Source of the DNA: Chaetoceros tenuissimus
Lineage: Eukaryota > Bacillariophyta > Thalassiosirophyceae > Chaetocerotales > Chaetocerotaceae
Reading direction: 5' to 3'
DNA: 64,000 bases
NCBI GenBank assembly: GCA_021927905.1
Contig: BLLK01000045.1
Span: 1-64,000 of the forward strand
The position numbers and the translations under genes were made by a program. The notes beneath the pieces were generated by a model. The model had not been told where the DNA came from, made no database searches, and saw only the letters and a program-made list of their open reading frames with translations. Positions 32,691 to 42,760 of this stretch are shown here, one piece after another; position 1 is the stretch's first letter; each line of letters starts with the position of its first letter.

Positions 32691-32730
32691 TGGCACTGTA
32701 CAAAGGGTTCGGTTTTCATCCCGGGACTAG
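28034..32730 (+). CDS. ROCO-protease copy B: disordered N-terminus, degenerate Roc, COR, trypsin-like
   Basis: Two exons, 28034-29759 and 29894-32730, joined G|AT (donor GTACAG, acceptor CTCTCCAG), give 1520 residues. Residues 1 to about 500 are disordered, Ser/Asp-rich, with a Lys-rich patch near 205-235. The Roc-like domain follows: MKIIFLGGIHNNDEKSR replaces a canonical GxxxxGK(S/T) loop, FDLKG keeps DxxG, then DSLNIIVWDL, an acidic insert, and VLYWIDVI with IILHSASID in place of the G4 motif. The COR-like region carries YVVLDPRWLS and FYVLPRVVAEP, then CPEC. The protease domain has H1273 (ITAGH), D1325 (NVDAC) and S1459 (GHSGGP), so catalysis is plausible. No signal peptide: probably intracellular. 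Function is inferred to be signal- or damage-triggered proteolysis, by architecture alone. Confidence 0.82.
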
Positions 32731-33360
32731 TTTTGTAAAAGTAATTTCAAAATTTTTGTCAAAAGTGTCTTTAAAATTGACAGCTTCAAATAAATAAGGC
32801 TTCCATGTTTTGATAAAGTTAACAACAAAATGTAAGATAGCAGCATGATAAGACGTATAGCCAATATCTCTCTTCTTCTATCTAGATTCCTCTTGATGAT
32901 ATTACTTCTTCGTTCGGTGGTAAAAGGGACTGAACTTTGAAAAGCTATAACAATCATCGACCCCCCTATTTGGTAGGTTTCATCACAAAAGGAGACAGTT
33001 GGAAAGCGCTTGACGGCAGATTCACCGCGTGTTCCAATGACTGAAGTCCAGTGAATCTGCTAGAGGCGCAACCAACTACCTTCATGACAAGCTCAAAATA
33101 AGTCGATTCATATTTAGTTTATAATATTGCTTAACGTTTGATTCATTCAAAGATTGATGTAGAATAATCTTCAAAGCCACTGTTTCGGCGTCATTTCAGT
33201 ATATGCAACATTTAGTATGCGACAATTTCTTTTCCTACTGTCTATAGCATTTCTTATGAAAATTGCTCTCATTTGACATATGTAAATTACTTTTTATTCA
33301 TCATATTGAAATTCATTCTTCTTTCCCCTCATCATTCATCTTTCAGTTAAAACCAGCGCT
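32731..33360. other. intergenic region between convergent genes
   Basis: The ROCO-protease B and ABCC genes converge here. The only notable content is the nested inverted repeat at 32997-33077, listed separately. Confidence 0.55.
32997..33077. other. Nested three-stem inverted repeat, possible structured RNA
   Basis: Three nested pairings are seen: AGTTGG (32997-33002) with CCAACT (33072-33077), GCGC (33006-33009) with GCGC (33066-33069), and GCAGATTCAC (33016-33025) with GTGAATCTGC (33051-33060), all perfect, with small internal loops and a 25-nt apical loop. Total 20 bp in 81 nt. It is equally pairable on either strand. It could be a non-coding RNA, a terminator-like 3' element for the two converging genes, or a mobile-element remnant. 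Confidence 0.5.
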
Positions 33361-36300
33361 TCACCGCTCTAAGCTCATTGCTGCTTGATCTCCAGTACTT
33401 TTGATCAAAGATGCAAAATATCCGTCACTTGACATTAATTCTTTTGGTGTACCAAATTCTACACTTTCACCCTTTTCCAGAACCAAAACTTTGTCAAAAT
33501 CAACTATTGTATCAAGACGATGGGCAATAACAATAATCGTTGCTTCACTAAACTTGACTCTTAGTGTCCTTTGTAGCAATCTATCGGTTTCAATATCAAC
33601 ATTTGCGGTAGGTTCATCCAGTACAAGAATTTCCAGTTTGTATAAAATAGCTCTAGCCAATGATAAAAGCTGACGTTGACCCACGCTGAAGTTAGATCCA
33701 TTCTCTTCTACCATAGTATTCAGACCATCAGCTAGCTTGTTTACAGCATCAAGCATCTGCACTGATTCTAAAGCTTCATTGATGTCATCAACTTGGAATT
33801 GTCCAAATGGGTCAAGATTTTCTTGGATAGAACAACCTCTAAATAGTATAGGTGTCTGAGAAATAATGGCCATCTTTTTTCGAAGGGTGTGTAATCCAAG
33901 TGTTTTGATATCTATTCCTCCAACTTCGATAGTGCCTTTCTCGCATTCAAGAACTCTGAACAATGCCTGGACAAGACTACTCTTACCACTCCCACTTCTC
34001 CCAACTTGTCATAAAGTGAGATGGGACGTCGTCTTAGAAACACGAAAAATGCATAGGATTTATGTACGACAAAAACTTACCTATTGCTAATCTACTTCCA
34101 CTCTCAATACTAAAAGAAATATTTGAGAGGCAAAGTGGCAAATCTTCGCGGTATCTAACGGAGAGGTTAGTCACTCTAATACTGGCATCAATTGGCCAAT
34201 TCTTGTTTTGAGTGTCAAACTCTGTTGCCAGAGCGGCTTCAGGAGCTAGTTTTCCATACTCATTGATTCTTTCGACTGAAACCATTTGGTTTGTTACTTC
34301 AGCACTCTGCCGAATAATCCAAGGTAGATTCGTTGTAGAGATTTGTATTAATAGTGTCAGTGCAAGACCAAGCACGCTAGGATTGACATCCCAAAGATTT
34401 TGAACCTGAAAAACTACAGCAAGAATAGATGCGCATGCCATCAAGACCCATGATAAGAGATCCATCTGGAACGCAAACCAGCGAGATGTAAATACAAAAG
34501 CAAATGATGCTCTTGTATGTTTGTCATGGTATTGTTCAAAGATGTCAGAAAAATACATGGACTTGTCATTGGATCGTATAGTAACAATACCGTTCAGAAC
34601 CTCGCCTGCAAAGACAGATTTTAGTAATCTAAACATACAGATATAATATTTGCCCAACACGTTCTACTTACTCAGCTTCGCAAAAATGGGAGACCTCCCT
34701 TTATGAGAATAGTAAGAAAATATTTCATAAGTCATACAAACACGAAAAATACAGAAAAACTTACCTATACCATCAAGACGCTTCAATTCTCGTGTGGTTG
34801 TCACGAATATTCTTCTAAGATATAGAAATAGGAACAAGAGTATGGGAAGAACTATGAGCAGGAAAGGAAGTACCCAAATTGCAGTGATAATACTTCCGAT
34901 AATTGTAACAAAACCTATTGAGAAATCATAAATAGTCAAAGGGAGAGTCTCATCGCAAACACTACAATCGGAGGCAAACCTATTTACTATGCGGCCTAAG
35001 GGATTTGTATCGAAAAAGCAAATCTTTGATCGAAGGACACTCTCTAGCATTTTATTGTGCAAACTCTCTGCTGCTTTGATTAGCAGCTGAAAGCTAAAAT
35101 ATGAGTTTATCATAGCAAAAAAAATCATACCAAATGTAAGGGATACAACAACTTTCAAAACATCTTCACCAGACGAATACCTCCCAATCATCACAATCAC
35201 GGTCAACTGTGAAGCCTGTGTACAAGAAAATAACAGTATGAAAACAAGTAGAGTATATACTCCCCCGATTGCTTGGAAATAAGCCTTCCATGTAGCAAGT
35301 GTAATTACACCTGTACTTCTTCCTTCCTTTTGCGAATCTATCAAAGCTGATTTAAATTCACTTCTATTCACTTCGTTGCAGTCAAGATTTAAATCATCTT
35401 CTTGTTCAACATCATCACTGAAATTGTTCACTTGGACGATCTCCTCTATATGATTACTGGGACAGTCTGCAACTTGTGCATATGAGCCTTTACTGACAAC
35501 TCTCCCTTCATCAATCACAATACAAACATCTGCGGCACCTGCAAACTGCAATTGATGCGTGACTAGAATCACACAGCAATTTCCCCTTTTCAATGCTAGG
35601 TTTTTGATGGCATCATAAAATAGCTTCCTTGAAATCTTTGCATCAACAGCTGAAAGAGGGTCGTCAAGGAGAAGGAGTCTTACTCGATCAAGTAGAGTTC
35701 GGTAAAGACATCTAGCCAAACCTATAAAAGACAAGTTAGTGAGATCCTCAACATCTGTGTAAGAAAGCCTAATCTTCCCGTTCTCACCTAGCCTTGCTCT
35801 CTGTCCACCAGATAGTTGTAACCCTCTATCACCGACTAAAGTATTATCTCCATTTAAAAAATTGATCAAATCTTGGCTAAGACCACACGCATTAATGACA
35901 TCGTTGTATACATCATCATCAAGTTTGCACCCCATGAGGATATTCTCCTTTACCGTACCATCAACAATAAAAGGCTCTTGCTCGGCATAGGACAATTTCA
36001 CAAACTGACGAAATATTTGCCCTGTTGTTGGCCTCAATTCTCCTGCCAAGCACTGCAGTAGTGCAGACTTACCAGAGCCTACTTTTCCGAGTACACAGTA
36101 CAATTTCCCAGTTGAAAATTCTAAAGAAATATCAGATAAAGCAATCGGAGATGCATCGATTTCGTTTTCACCCAAATTTGAATTAGAGGCACTGCTAAAT
36201 TCAATACTATTCCAACGGCATGTCACACCGGACATCTTTAAGATTTTATCCTCAGATGAATCAATATGATTCATACCAGTGTCAACATTTACTGGGTCTG

Positions 36301-37510
36301 GTACTGACTCCAAGGAAAAGAAATTTTGAATTCTTCCACTCGCAATGAATGACTCACTTAAACTCATCACGCTGTTAGGGACGTGCTTAGTCAATATAAA
36401 TTGAACGATATTGAGCAGAGTCATTGTAGAAAAGGCTTGCTTTGGTGTGAGCTCACCACCCATTGCATCGTAAATACTGAAGATAAAAACAGAAACAGAG
36501 ATGCTACCAATGTAGAATATAGCTTCATTCAACGCTTTGTATCGCCCAGCTTTTTGAATGGTTGCAATCTCTCTTGCTCGGATCTTTTGTATTCTATCTC
36601 TGAAATTATATTCCCACCCATTGTATTTCATGATTCGTACTCCACTGATTGCCTGTGACACAAAATTTACTCTTTCATCAGTAATTGCGGCTACTTGAGA
36701 TCTATAAAGAGCAAATTTTCTCCCTAAAGCGATCTGTAAAGGAATCAAACAAGCTAATAGAACATAGCCAATAGCAAAGACTGGACCGATGATTAGAATT
36801 CCAATGACCAAAATCACAATACAGAAAAAAGGACCCAAGAAGAGGAAAGGGCTTGTAACTGATGCGTGCACAAATTTTTCTACATCTGTACTCGCAAGAT
36901 TCATGATGTAACCATTTGATATACCATCCGCACAATGAAGTGCACCTGCTGGAAGACGTAATGCCTTTGCAAAGATAGATGCTATGATTCCAATTCTCAA
37001 TTGCATTCCTAATCTATAAGTTTCAAAAAATTGCATTTGTTTCGAAGGAAACGCAATCAGCCCAAACAACGCGAGCAAGCTTGCATACAAGTAGCCCTTT
37101 TTCGTGTCAACAGAACCAGATTCTTCACTATTATTAGACTCAAATCTTCCAAATTGCTCCATTAGAAGACCAAGGACCCAAGCCTGCGCTATTCTTGCAG
37201 ACATATTGATAAACATTAATAAAAATGCAAACTTGGAATTTGTAAGGAAATGTTTGAGCAAACTCCGAGCCAAATTGTTTCGTTTTGAATCCTTTTCCTG
37301 TTTCCATATACCTTCAATAATCTTTTTGTTTTCTGCCGACGAGTCAACTTGTTGCAGATCATACAAATCCCTATCTTCTAGTGGCCGTTCGTTTCCAAGT
37401 TTCAGTAGAGGCATAGCCCACCAAAAGCACATTTTGGATAACCAATTGGCTTTTGCTATTGGATTCTCTTTCCTCTTATCACATCCGCTTTCATTATGCA
37501 TCTTAGTCAT
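33361..37510 (-). CDS. ABCC (MRP)-type ABC transporter
   Basis: Five exons, 37510-35788, 35721-34765, 34698-34672 (27-nt microexon), 34605-34081 and 34004-33361, give 1291 residues; every intron is phase 1. Architecture is TMD1-NBD1-TMD2-NBD2. NBD1: Walker A GKVGSGKSALL, signature LSGGQRARL, Walker B RLLLLDDPLSAVD, H-loop VTHQL. NBD2: GRSGSGKSSL, degenerate signature FSVGQRQLLSLARAIL, Walker B ILVLDEPTANVD, IAHRLDT. ABCC pumps export organic anions and glutathione conjugates; diatom members are often vacuolar. No extra N-terminal TMD0 is seen, so it is a short-type ABCC. The 66-nt first intron (35787-35722) is stop-free and a multiple of three, so it hides in one long frame. The start is the first ATG (37510). 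Confidence 0.9.
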
Positions 37511-38270
37511 GAGAGTGGATATATACAATATCCCTGATGCGGTCTACGAATATGTGGAAGAAACGAGTGAAACACAATTGGAATAATAGCAAAACAAAAA
37601 ATGGATGGGAAAAATTGCAGAAAAATGAGGTTTTATTCAATATCTATTTGTAGAACAAAAGACTACCCCTAAGCCACCCCTCCCACAATGACGTCAGTAG
37701 GGATGAGGAAATACGCTTGATTTCAGTGCCTCTCAGTGGAAATATTAACAATGATCTGTTTGAGATAGATGCAAGTGCATTTCCAGAGGAATTCACAATG
37801 AAAAGTCATCAAGAAGAGGAATATTGCACAAGAGCAAAATGACCAATGACGAGTTGCTGTAATGTTTGTATGTCGATCGTCTCCTCACCGCTATCTATTT
37901 ATTTGATTGATTGATTTGTTCACCCATGGTTCTACAGTGGAATGATTGTCCAAAGATAAAAAAGTCAAACGTGAAATAAAACTACAGAGCACACAGTAAA
38001 ATGTCATTCATGGTGCTCACGACAAACGCTATAGGAAGGAATACTGATATGACCAAGTATGATCACCCATTGGCCATTATTATCTATACTCTAGCCTAAA
38101 ATAGTACAGTAGACCTTGGCCCTCACAACGCCTGGCATACATTTCTTTCACAAGATTCGTACGTAATAAAGCACTGATCATTTACTTTACAATTCTGATC
38201 AATTCCATATGAATTTCATGAGAAGAATACAGTTTCCATTGCTATCGGTTGGCACTAGCAAATCTCAAAA
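37511..38270. other. 760-bp intergenic region, no gene seen
   Basis: It lies upstream of the ABCC gene and downstream of PSMA7 (both minus) and contains the TGACGTCA site listed separately. No open frame with recognisable features was found. Confidence 0.5.
37689..37696. promoter_or_regulatory. TGACGTCA palindrome upstream of ABCC gene
   Basis: A perfect CRE/bZIP-type palindrome lies about 180 bp upstream of the ABCC start codon. bZIP factors bind this sequence in eukaryotes, and TGACGT elements are known in CO2/cAMP-responsive diatom promoters; function here is inference. Confidence 0.4.
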
Positions 38271-39201
38271 TTACTCATCGCCCGAGGATCCTTGCTTTGA
38301 CTTTTTACTCTCTTCAATTTCTTTTTCAATTTCTGTCACAACTTCTTCTACATCGCTTTCAGCCATGACAGTCTTTCCATCTTGCTTGACAACACAAATT
38401 TCCATGTTCTTTGCACCACTGTCAACGACCTCTAACAAAGCTTGTACCCCCAACTTCACAGCTGCCTTCTCATCCATATCTTGTTGATAATTCTTCTCCA
38501 AAAACTCTCGTAGACTTTTCGCATTTCTTCCTCCAATCACTTGTGCATTCCATCTACTATGTGTTCCAGCAGGATCACTCTGGTACAAAACAGGTTTCAT
38601 TTCCCCACTTCCCTTATGATCCAAGTCAAATCCAGCAATGAGAGAAGCGATACCGAACGGTCTGACTCCTCCACGCTGTGTATATTTTTGTTGAGTTCTA
38701 GCAATGAAACGAGCGAGGTATTCGATAGATGGCGAGTCTTCACATGTTAGGCGGTAAGATTGTGCTTCTAGACGAGCCTTGTGGATGAGGACACGTGCAT
38801 CTGCTGTGAGACCTGAAAATGCAAGAGTTGTATTGTCATCAATTGGTACAATTTTACGAATAGTACGTGGATCTTGAAGTCTAGATGGAAGAGAAAAGGA
38901 CAAAGAGTGTAAGTATCAATGATAAATGTAAAAAATGATTTTATGATATATTCTTGACACTGTGATGAAAGCAATTTGATCCTTTCTTCAATTGAGATGT
39001 ACCAATCAGGTAAGTCGCTTTCAATCTAACTCAGGTCGGCACTTACTTTGCAAGAGCACGACGTTCTACAGCAAGTACTACACAATCTTTTGCTTTGATA
39101 CCAATTGCGGTACTTCCACGTCTAACTGCTTCCATTGCATATTCTACCTGGAACAAATGCCCATCTGGACTGAATACTGTAATTGCACGATCGTAACTCA
39201 T
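38271..39201 (-). CDS. PSMA7: 20S proteasome alpha subunit, PSMA7 type
   Basis: Two exons, 39201-39047 and 38880-38271, joined AA|A (GTAAGT donor, CATCTAG acceptor), give 254 residues. The N-terminus has the proteasome alpha signature [20 protein letters not shown], then [32 protein letters not shown] and [20 protein letters not shown], which best match the alpha-4 ring subunit (human PSMA7, yeast Pre6). The C-terminal [13 protein letters not shown] tail is also typical. The protein forms the outer ring of the 20S core and has no catalytic Thr of its own. Length is close to the human protein (248). A 166-nt intron sits after LAK. Confidence 0.93.
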
Positions 39202-39576
39202 TCTTTAGCCTATTGAAGTGATTTGTTTCTATTGTGTGTCTTTAGATCTTTGGTATCCTATCTCTTTTGTTTTTGTTTTTAGATGTGTGTGTGCTGCGAG
39301 CTGGAGGAAGAGTTTCGAGAGGCTTCGTCTCTCTTCCATAAAAATAGTTAGAGTGACTGCGCTTTACCGTCACTCTCTCCACAATGCACAATGCAAAATG
39401 CACAATGACAGTGCAAAGTCGAAAGCAATACATCATACGCATACCTAATTCAACATCATTTACTACTAGTAGGTAATGTCATTTACTTACAATTATAACA
39501 ATACTCTAAATTGGGATTCTAGTTGAAAGAGAGAGCGCCTTGTAAAAAAGTAGAGAGCTTCAAAACTTGCCAAAAA
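39202..39576. other. divergent intergenic region, PSMA7 / small membrane protein
   Basis: Both genes start from this interval. It has a short direct repeat, CACAATGCACAATGCAAAATGCACAATG in pattern, near 39380-39408. No gene is supported. Confidence 0.5.
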
Positions 39577-40074
39577 ATGTTCTTTTATGACATCACTCCT
39601 ATACCAGTGTACATTTTCTTCTCCAACCACTATCATCATTTCCTTGAATATATACATAACTTGGAGGTTGATCCTGACTTGATACATGCAGTTCATAGAG
39701 GGGTTGTTCTAGGTGTAATGGTCTTGACTTTCTTTATCCTCTTTCCTGGAGAACCTATGGACTTTTCTACTGGGAAAGAAACAATAGTTGATGCGAGTAA
39801 TGAAAACACCAAGAAAGAAGCAGATCAGAAGCATGCGAAAGATGAATGCTCCACAAAAGAGAAAATTATACAGAATAAGAATGCACGGACATTTCAAAAG
39901 ACTCATTCAAACAACAATAAGCAAGGCATAAATCTTGAATTGATCTTACGAGTAGGAATGTATATTTTCATAGTCACTGGAGGGATATATACACTCAATA
40001 ATACATACGGAATATCTGTCAAAGATATATTCAAGTATTACTTTCCAAAAGAAGCGGCAGTCCTTGGAATATAA
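39577..40074 (+). CDS. Small two-helix membrane protein, unknown
   Basis: The 165-residue frame starts at the first ATG (39577), which has an A-rich leader (CAAAAAATG). A hydrophobic stretch near residues 42-58 (VVLGVMVLTFFILF) and another near 125-141 (LILRVGMYIFIVTGG) flank a charged, Lys/Asp-rich central loop. The last part, ISVKDIFKYYFPKEAAVLGI, is moderately hydrophobic. I do not recognise a family. The open frame, the start context and compact termini support a real gene, but there is no homology evidence. Confidence 0.6.
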   Translation: MFFYDITPIPVYIFFSNHYHHFLEYIHNLEVDPDLIHAVHRGVVLGVMVLTFFILFPGEPMDFSTGKETIVDASNENTKKEADQKHAKDECSTKEKIIQNKNARTFQKTHSNNNKQGINLELILRVGMYIFIVTGGIYTLNNTYGISVKDIFKYYFPKEAAVLGI

Positions 40075-40274
40075 ATATATCATTATATCCTTTTTATTCA
40101 TATGTATGCACTTGTGTATTTACAATGACCTTTCGACTCCCAATCATCAAAACTGATTTTCAATACAATAAAGAGCTTCCTACTTTTGTTCCAAACAGAT
40201 GAGATACACCACAACCTCATTTCGTAGATATCAATACATGTAGCATAGACCCCCTGCTATGCGAGGACCCAGAC

Positions 40275-41618
40275 TTAGATTTCGAAAGTTGGAGCTTCGT
40301 CATCTTTGAGAGCATCTTCTTCCCCCCCTACAACTTGGCGCTTAGTTGGGCTCTCATCTTCCTCACCTGTTTCAGAGGTCTTGCGCTTCTTTGGAGACTC
40401 TTTATCCTCATCAGAAATTGCCGGAGTGCTTATGGATGAAGGCACAGCTGGTTTAGCCGGTCCCTTCTTCTCCTTCTCTTCCTTCTCTCCTTCTTCTGCT
40501 TTCTCCACCTTTTCTCCTGGAATAGGAGGAGTCATGACACTATCGTCGTCACTTGTGTGTTCAACCTCGTATGTCCCATCTTCCATTTGCTTTCGCATCA
40601 GTGGTGCACCTTCCCTAAGTGCCTGGCTGGTCTTTTCCTTAGCCTTTGCATCACCAATGTCAACGTACCAACCGGTATCCTTGGACTTTTTGAGAAATCT
40701 TCCAGGTGGATCAAGTTGACGAATAATATCTACAACTTCTCCAGCTACGTGTGGCTTATCCTTCTTTTTTGCGCTGAGATATTTCTGCTTCATTTTTTTC
40801 ACAAGCTTTCGGTAAGATCTATTACCGGAATGAGAGTTGGTAGCACCTCCTCTTCCGCAAAGAACATCATTTTCATTGATGTCTTTGATCCAAGCGATTC
40901 CAGGATACATTGGCATAGGCATATGACCTGGACTTCCTTGTCCAGGAGGCATCATGTGATTGTAACCAGGTCCTGGAGGTGGCGGGTATGGATTCCGATT
41001 CCAGTATGAATATCCATCGAGATGCTGAGGAGGAGGAGGGCCATTTCTTCCAGGACTTCCACCATAATATGGATTTGCTTCTGGATGCTGGGGAGGAGGG
41101 GGTCCATTCCTTGAAGGGCTTCCGTAAGAAGGACTAGATGGGTCCGAGCTACCGTAGTTATTACTTGGAGGTGGAGGCGGATAATATCCTTGTGGTGGAT
41201 AGTATCCAGACTGTTGTGGCGGTGGTGGGTAATACCCTTGCTGTCTATCATAGTAGGAATGATATGGATCAGGATGTCTACTAGATGGATGAGGCGGATA
41301 ATAGCCTCCTCTAGGTTCACTATCTTTACGGTCCTCAGGGTAAGGGGCATATCCTGTTGGCGGAGCAGGCCAAGAATGCTGATCATAGCCATATGGTGCT
41401 GGGGGAGGAGGATATTGCTGATGATGGTTCAAAAGTGGAGGCAAGTTACGAGGTGGAGTTGCCTCATTCTTCATAGCGTTCCCAGATGCGTTGAAATGAA
41501 AAGGAGGTGCACCATAGTTCTGGTCACCCTGAGCCTCTGCACTTCCTTCTACTTTCCCAGTTCCTCCTTCAGGTCTAGGCTTGATCTCCGCTGTTTCTGT
41601 TTCTACTTTTTCTGTCAT
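40275..41618 (-). CDS. Proline-rich DUF6824-domain protein (copy 3)
   Basis: The intronless 447-residue protein starts at the ATG at 41618 (MTEKVETET); an in-frame upstream extension to 41819 would add a hydrophobic segment that does not suit the family. A Pro/Tyr/Gly/His-rich N-terminus is followed by the DUF6824 domain at about 240-345 (IKDINENDVLCGRGGATNSH, RSYRKLVKK, DPPGRFLKK, ALREGAP) and an acidic Lys/Glu/Pro-rich tail with SDDDSVMTPPIPGE. Domain and flanks are very close to copy 1 (15698-17218), which shares SDDDSVVTPPIPGE, so these two are recent paralogues. Function unknown; nuclear location is inferred from composition. Confidence 0.87.
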   Translation of the reverse strand: MTEKVETETAEIKPRPEGGTGKVEGSAEAQGDQNYGAPPFHFNASGNAMKNEATPPRNLPPLLNHHQQYPPPPAPYGYDQHSWPAPPTGYAPYPEDRKDSEPRGGYYPPHPSSRHPDPYHSYYDRQQGYYPPPPQQSGYYPPQGYYPPPPPSNNYGSSDPSSPSYGSPSRNGPPPPQHPEANPYYGGSPGRNGPPPPQHLDGYSYWNRNPYPPPPGPGYNHMMPPGQGSPGHMPMPMYPGIAWIKDINENDVLCGRGGATNSHSGNRSYRKLVKKMKQKYLSAKKKDKPHVAGEVVDIIRQLDPPGRFLKKSKDTGWYVDIGDAKAKEKTSQALREGAPLMRKQMEDGTYEVEHTSDDDSVMTPPIPGEKVEKAEEGEKEEKEKKGPAKPAVPSSISTPAISDEDKESPKKRKTSETGEEDESPTKRQVVGGEEDALKDDEAPTFEI

Positions 41619-41872
41619 ATTGCAATCAAGTTTGAATTCTTCAATTTTGTGATCTAGTTCCAAGTTGACACAATTCTTATTGGGATTGATGGAGTAATGA
41701 AGAACATTACTGGTGCATAATGAAGGGATGGCTGCCACGACACAAGATACAACCACGAAACGGAAACGATTTTTAAAGTACCTAAATTTAGCTGAAATCT
41801 CGAACAATTTAGATGTCAATATTTATAAATTTTTGTTTTGATTTTTTTGGAAAAGTTGACTGTAGTAATTCT

Positions 41873-42760
41873 TTACATCCAATTAAAGTCATGAGCAACA
41901 GTGTGCATAGTTTTAATACTATCACGATGTATTTTGTCAAATCGTTCCACGGCATTTAGCTTCGCAGTTGTAATGTATTCCTTTGGCATCTTATCATTAT
42001 TATCCATCCACTGTAATATGTCATTGAAAGTTTTCAAACCTAGTTCGCTTGCATATTCGGGGTGGCCTTGAAAGGAATATATGAATGGCTTCTTTGATTC
42101 TTTTGTGTAGTATACTGCGCCTTGGATAGGCACTGACTGATTTCCACCTAGACTTTCTGCACAGTCTGGAAGTTTCTGAACCATGTCACCATGCGTATAC
42201 AATATACTTTTACCATTCATATCATTGGTATTGGATGTGCTTGAAGCATTTTCAAAGTTCCTAGGCCCAAGTTGTATTGAAGCTGGACAAGGAATACAAG
42301 GCTGTTGTTGTTTTGGACAATTTGAATCAGCGAAGGAATGCGCTACAACTTGATGACCGAAGCAAATAGCTAACGTCTTTCGTTCCCTTTTATGTATTTC
42401 TGTTTGTATAACTCGTTTCAAGTGTTGGATCCATTCGTCTGAATCGTATGCACTTGAAAATGATCCGGGTAAAAGGATTCCATCAAACATATCCCATTCT
42501 TCTTCTATTGGATAATCCTTCTGTTTAGCCTCATAGACCGTGATAGAGAAATTCAGAACTTTGTATTGATGTGATTGCAAGTACGCATTTGAAAGCAGCT
42601 CAAGAAACATTTCGGCAACATTTGATGACGGCCCATACGGTGGTTCATCTTCGCAAGATATCATCATTAGTTTGAGGTCTTTGCTTGGAACATTTTCCGA
42701 TCGAGTACTATTCTTATTCGTATGGTGAATGCTTTTGCTATATACTTTTCTCGAAGTCAT
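41873..42760 (-). CDS. Class I glutamine amidotransferase-like protein
   Basis: The 295-residue protein carries a GATase class I triad: C133 in AICFGHQ, and H233/E235 in FQGHPEY. FDGILLPGS before the nucleophile is the usual strand-turn preceding the oxyanion region. No synthetase domain is attached. Free-standing members of this family include plant gamma-glutamyl peptidases (GGP) in glutathione-conjugate processing and yeast YLR126C-like proteins, so hydrolysis of a gamma-glutamyl bond is a reasonable guess. The N-terminal 30 residues are polar and look neither like a signal nor a transit peptide. It is divergent with the sulfotransferase-like gene, 368 bp away. Confidence 0.8.
   Translation of the reverse strand: MTSRKVYSKSIHHTNKNSTRSENVPSKDLKLMMISCEDEPPYGPSSNVAEMFLELLSNAYLQSHQYKVLNFSITVYEAKQKDYPIEEEWDMFDGILLPGSFSSAYDSDEWIQHLKRVIQTEIHKRERKTLAICFGHQVVAHSFADSNCPKQQQPCIPCPASIQLGPRNFENASSTSNTNDMNGKSILYTHGDMVQKLPDCAESLGGNQSVPIQGAVYYTKESKKPFIYSFQGHPEYASELGLKTFNDILQWMDNNDKMPKEYITTAKLNAVERFDKIHRDSIKTMHTVAHDFNWM

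Noticed and set aside
37511-37528. Start of the ABCC transporter at 37528
   Set aside because: The codon there is TTG; the first ATG in frame is at 37510.
41619-41819. N-terminal extension of DUF6824 copy 3
   Set aside because: It adds a hydrophobic segment not seen in copy 1; the ATG at 41618 gives the expected architecture.
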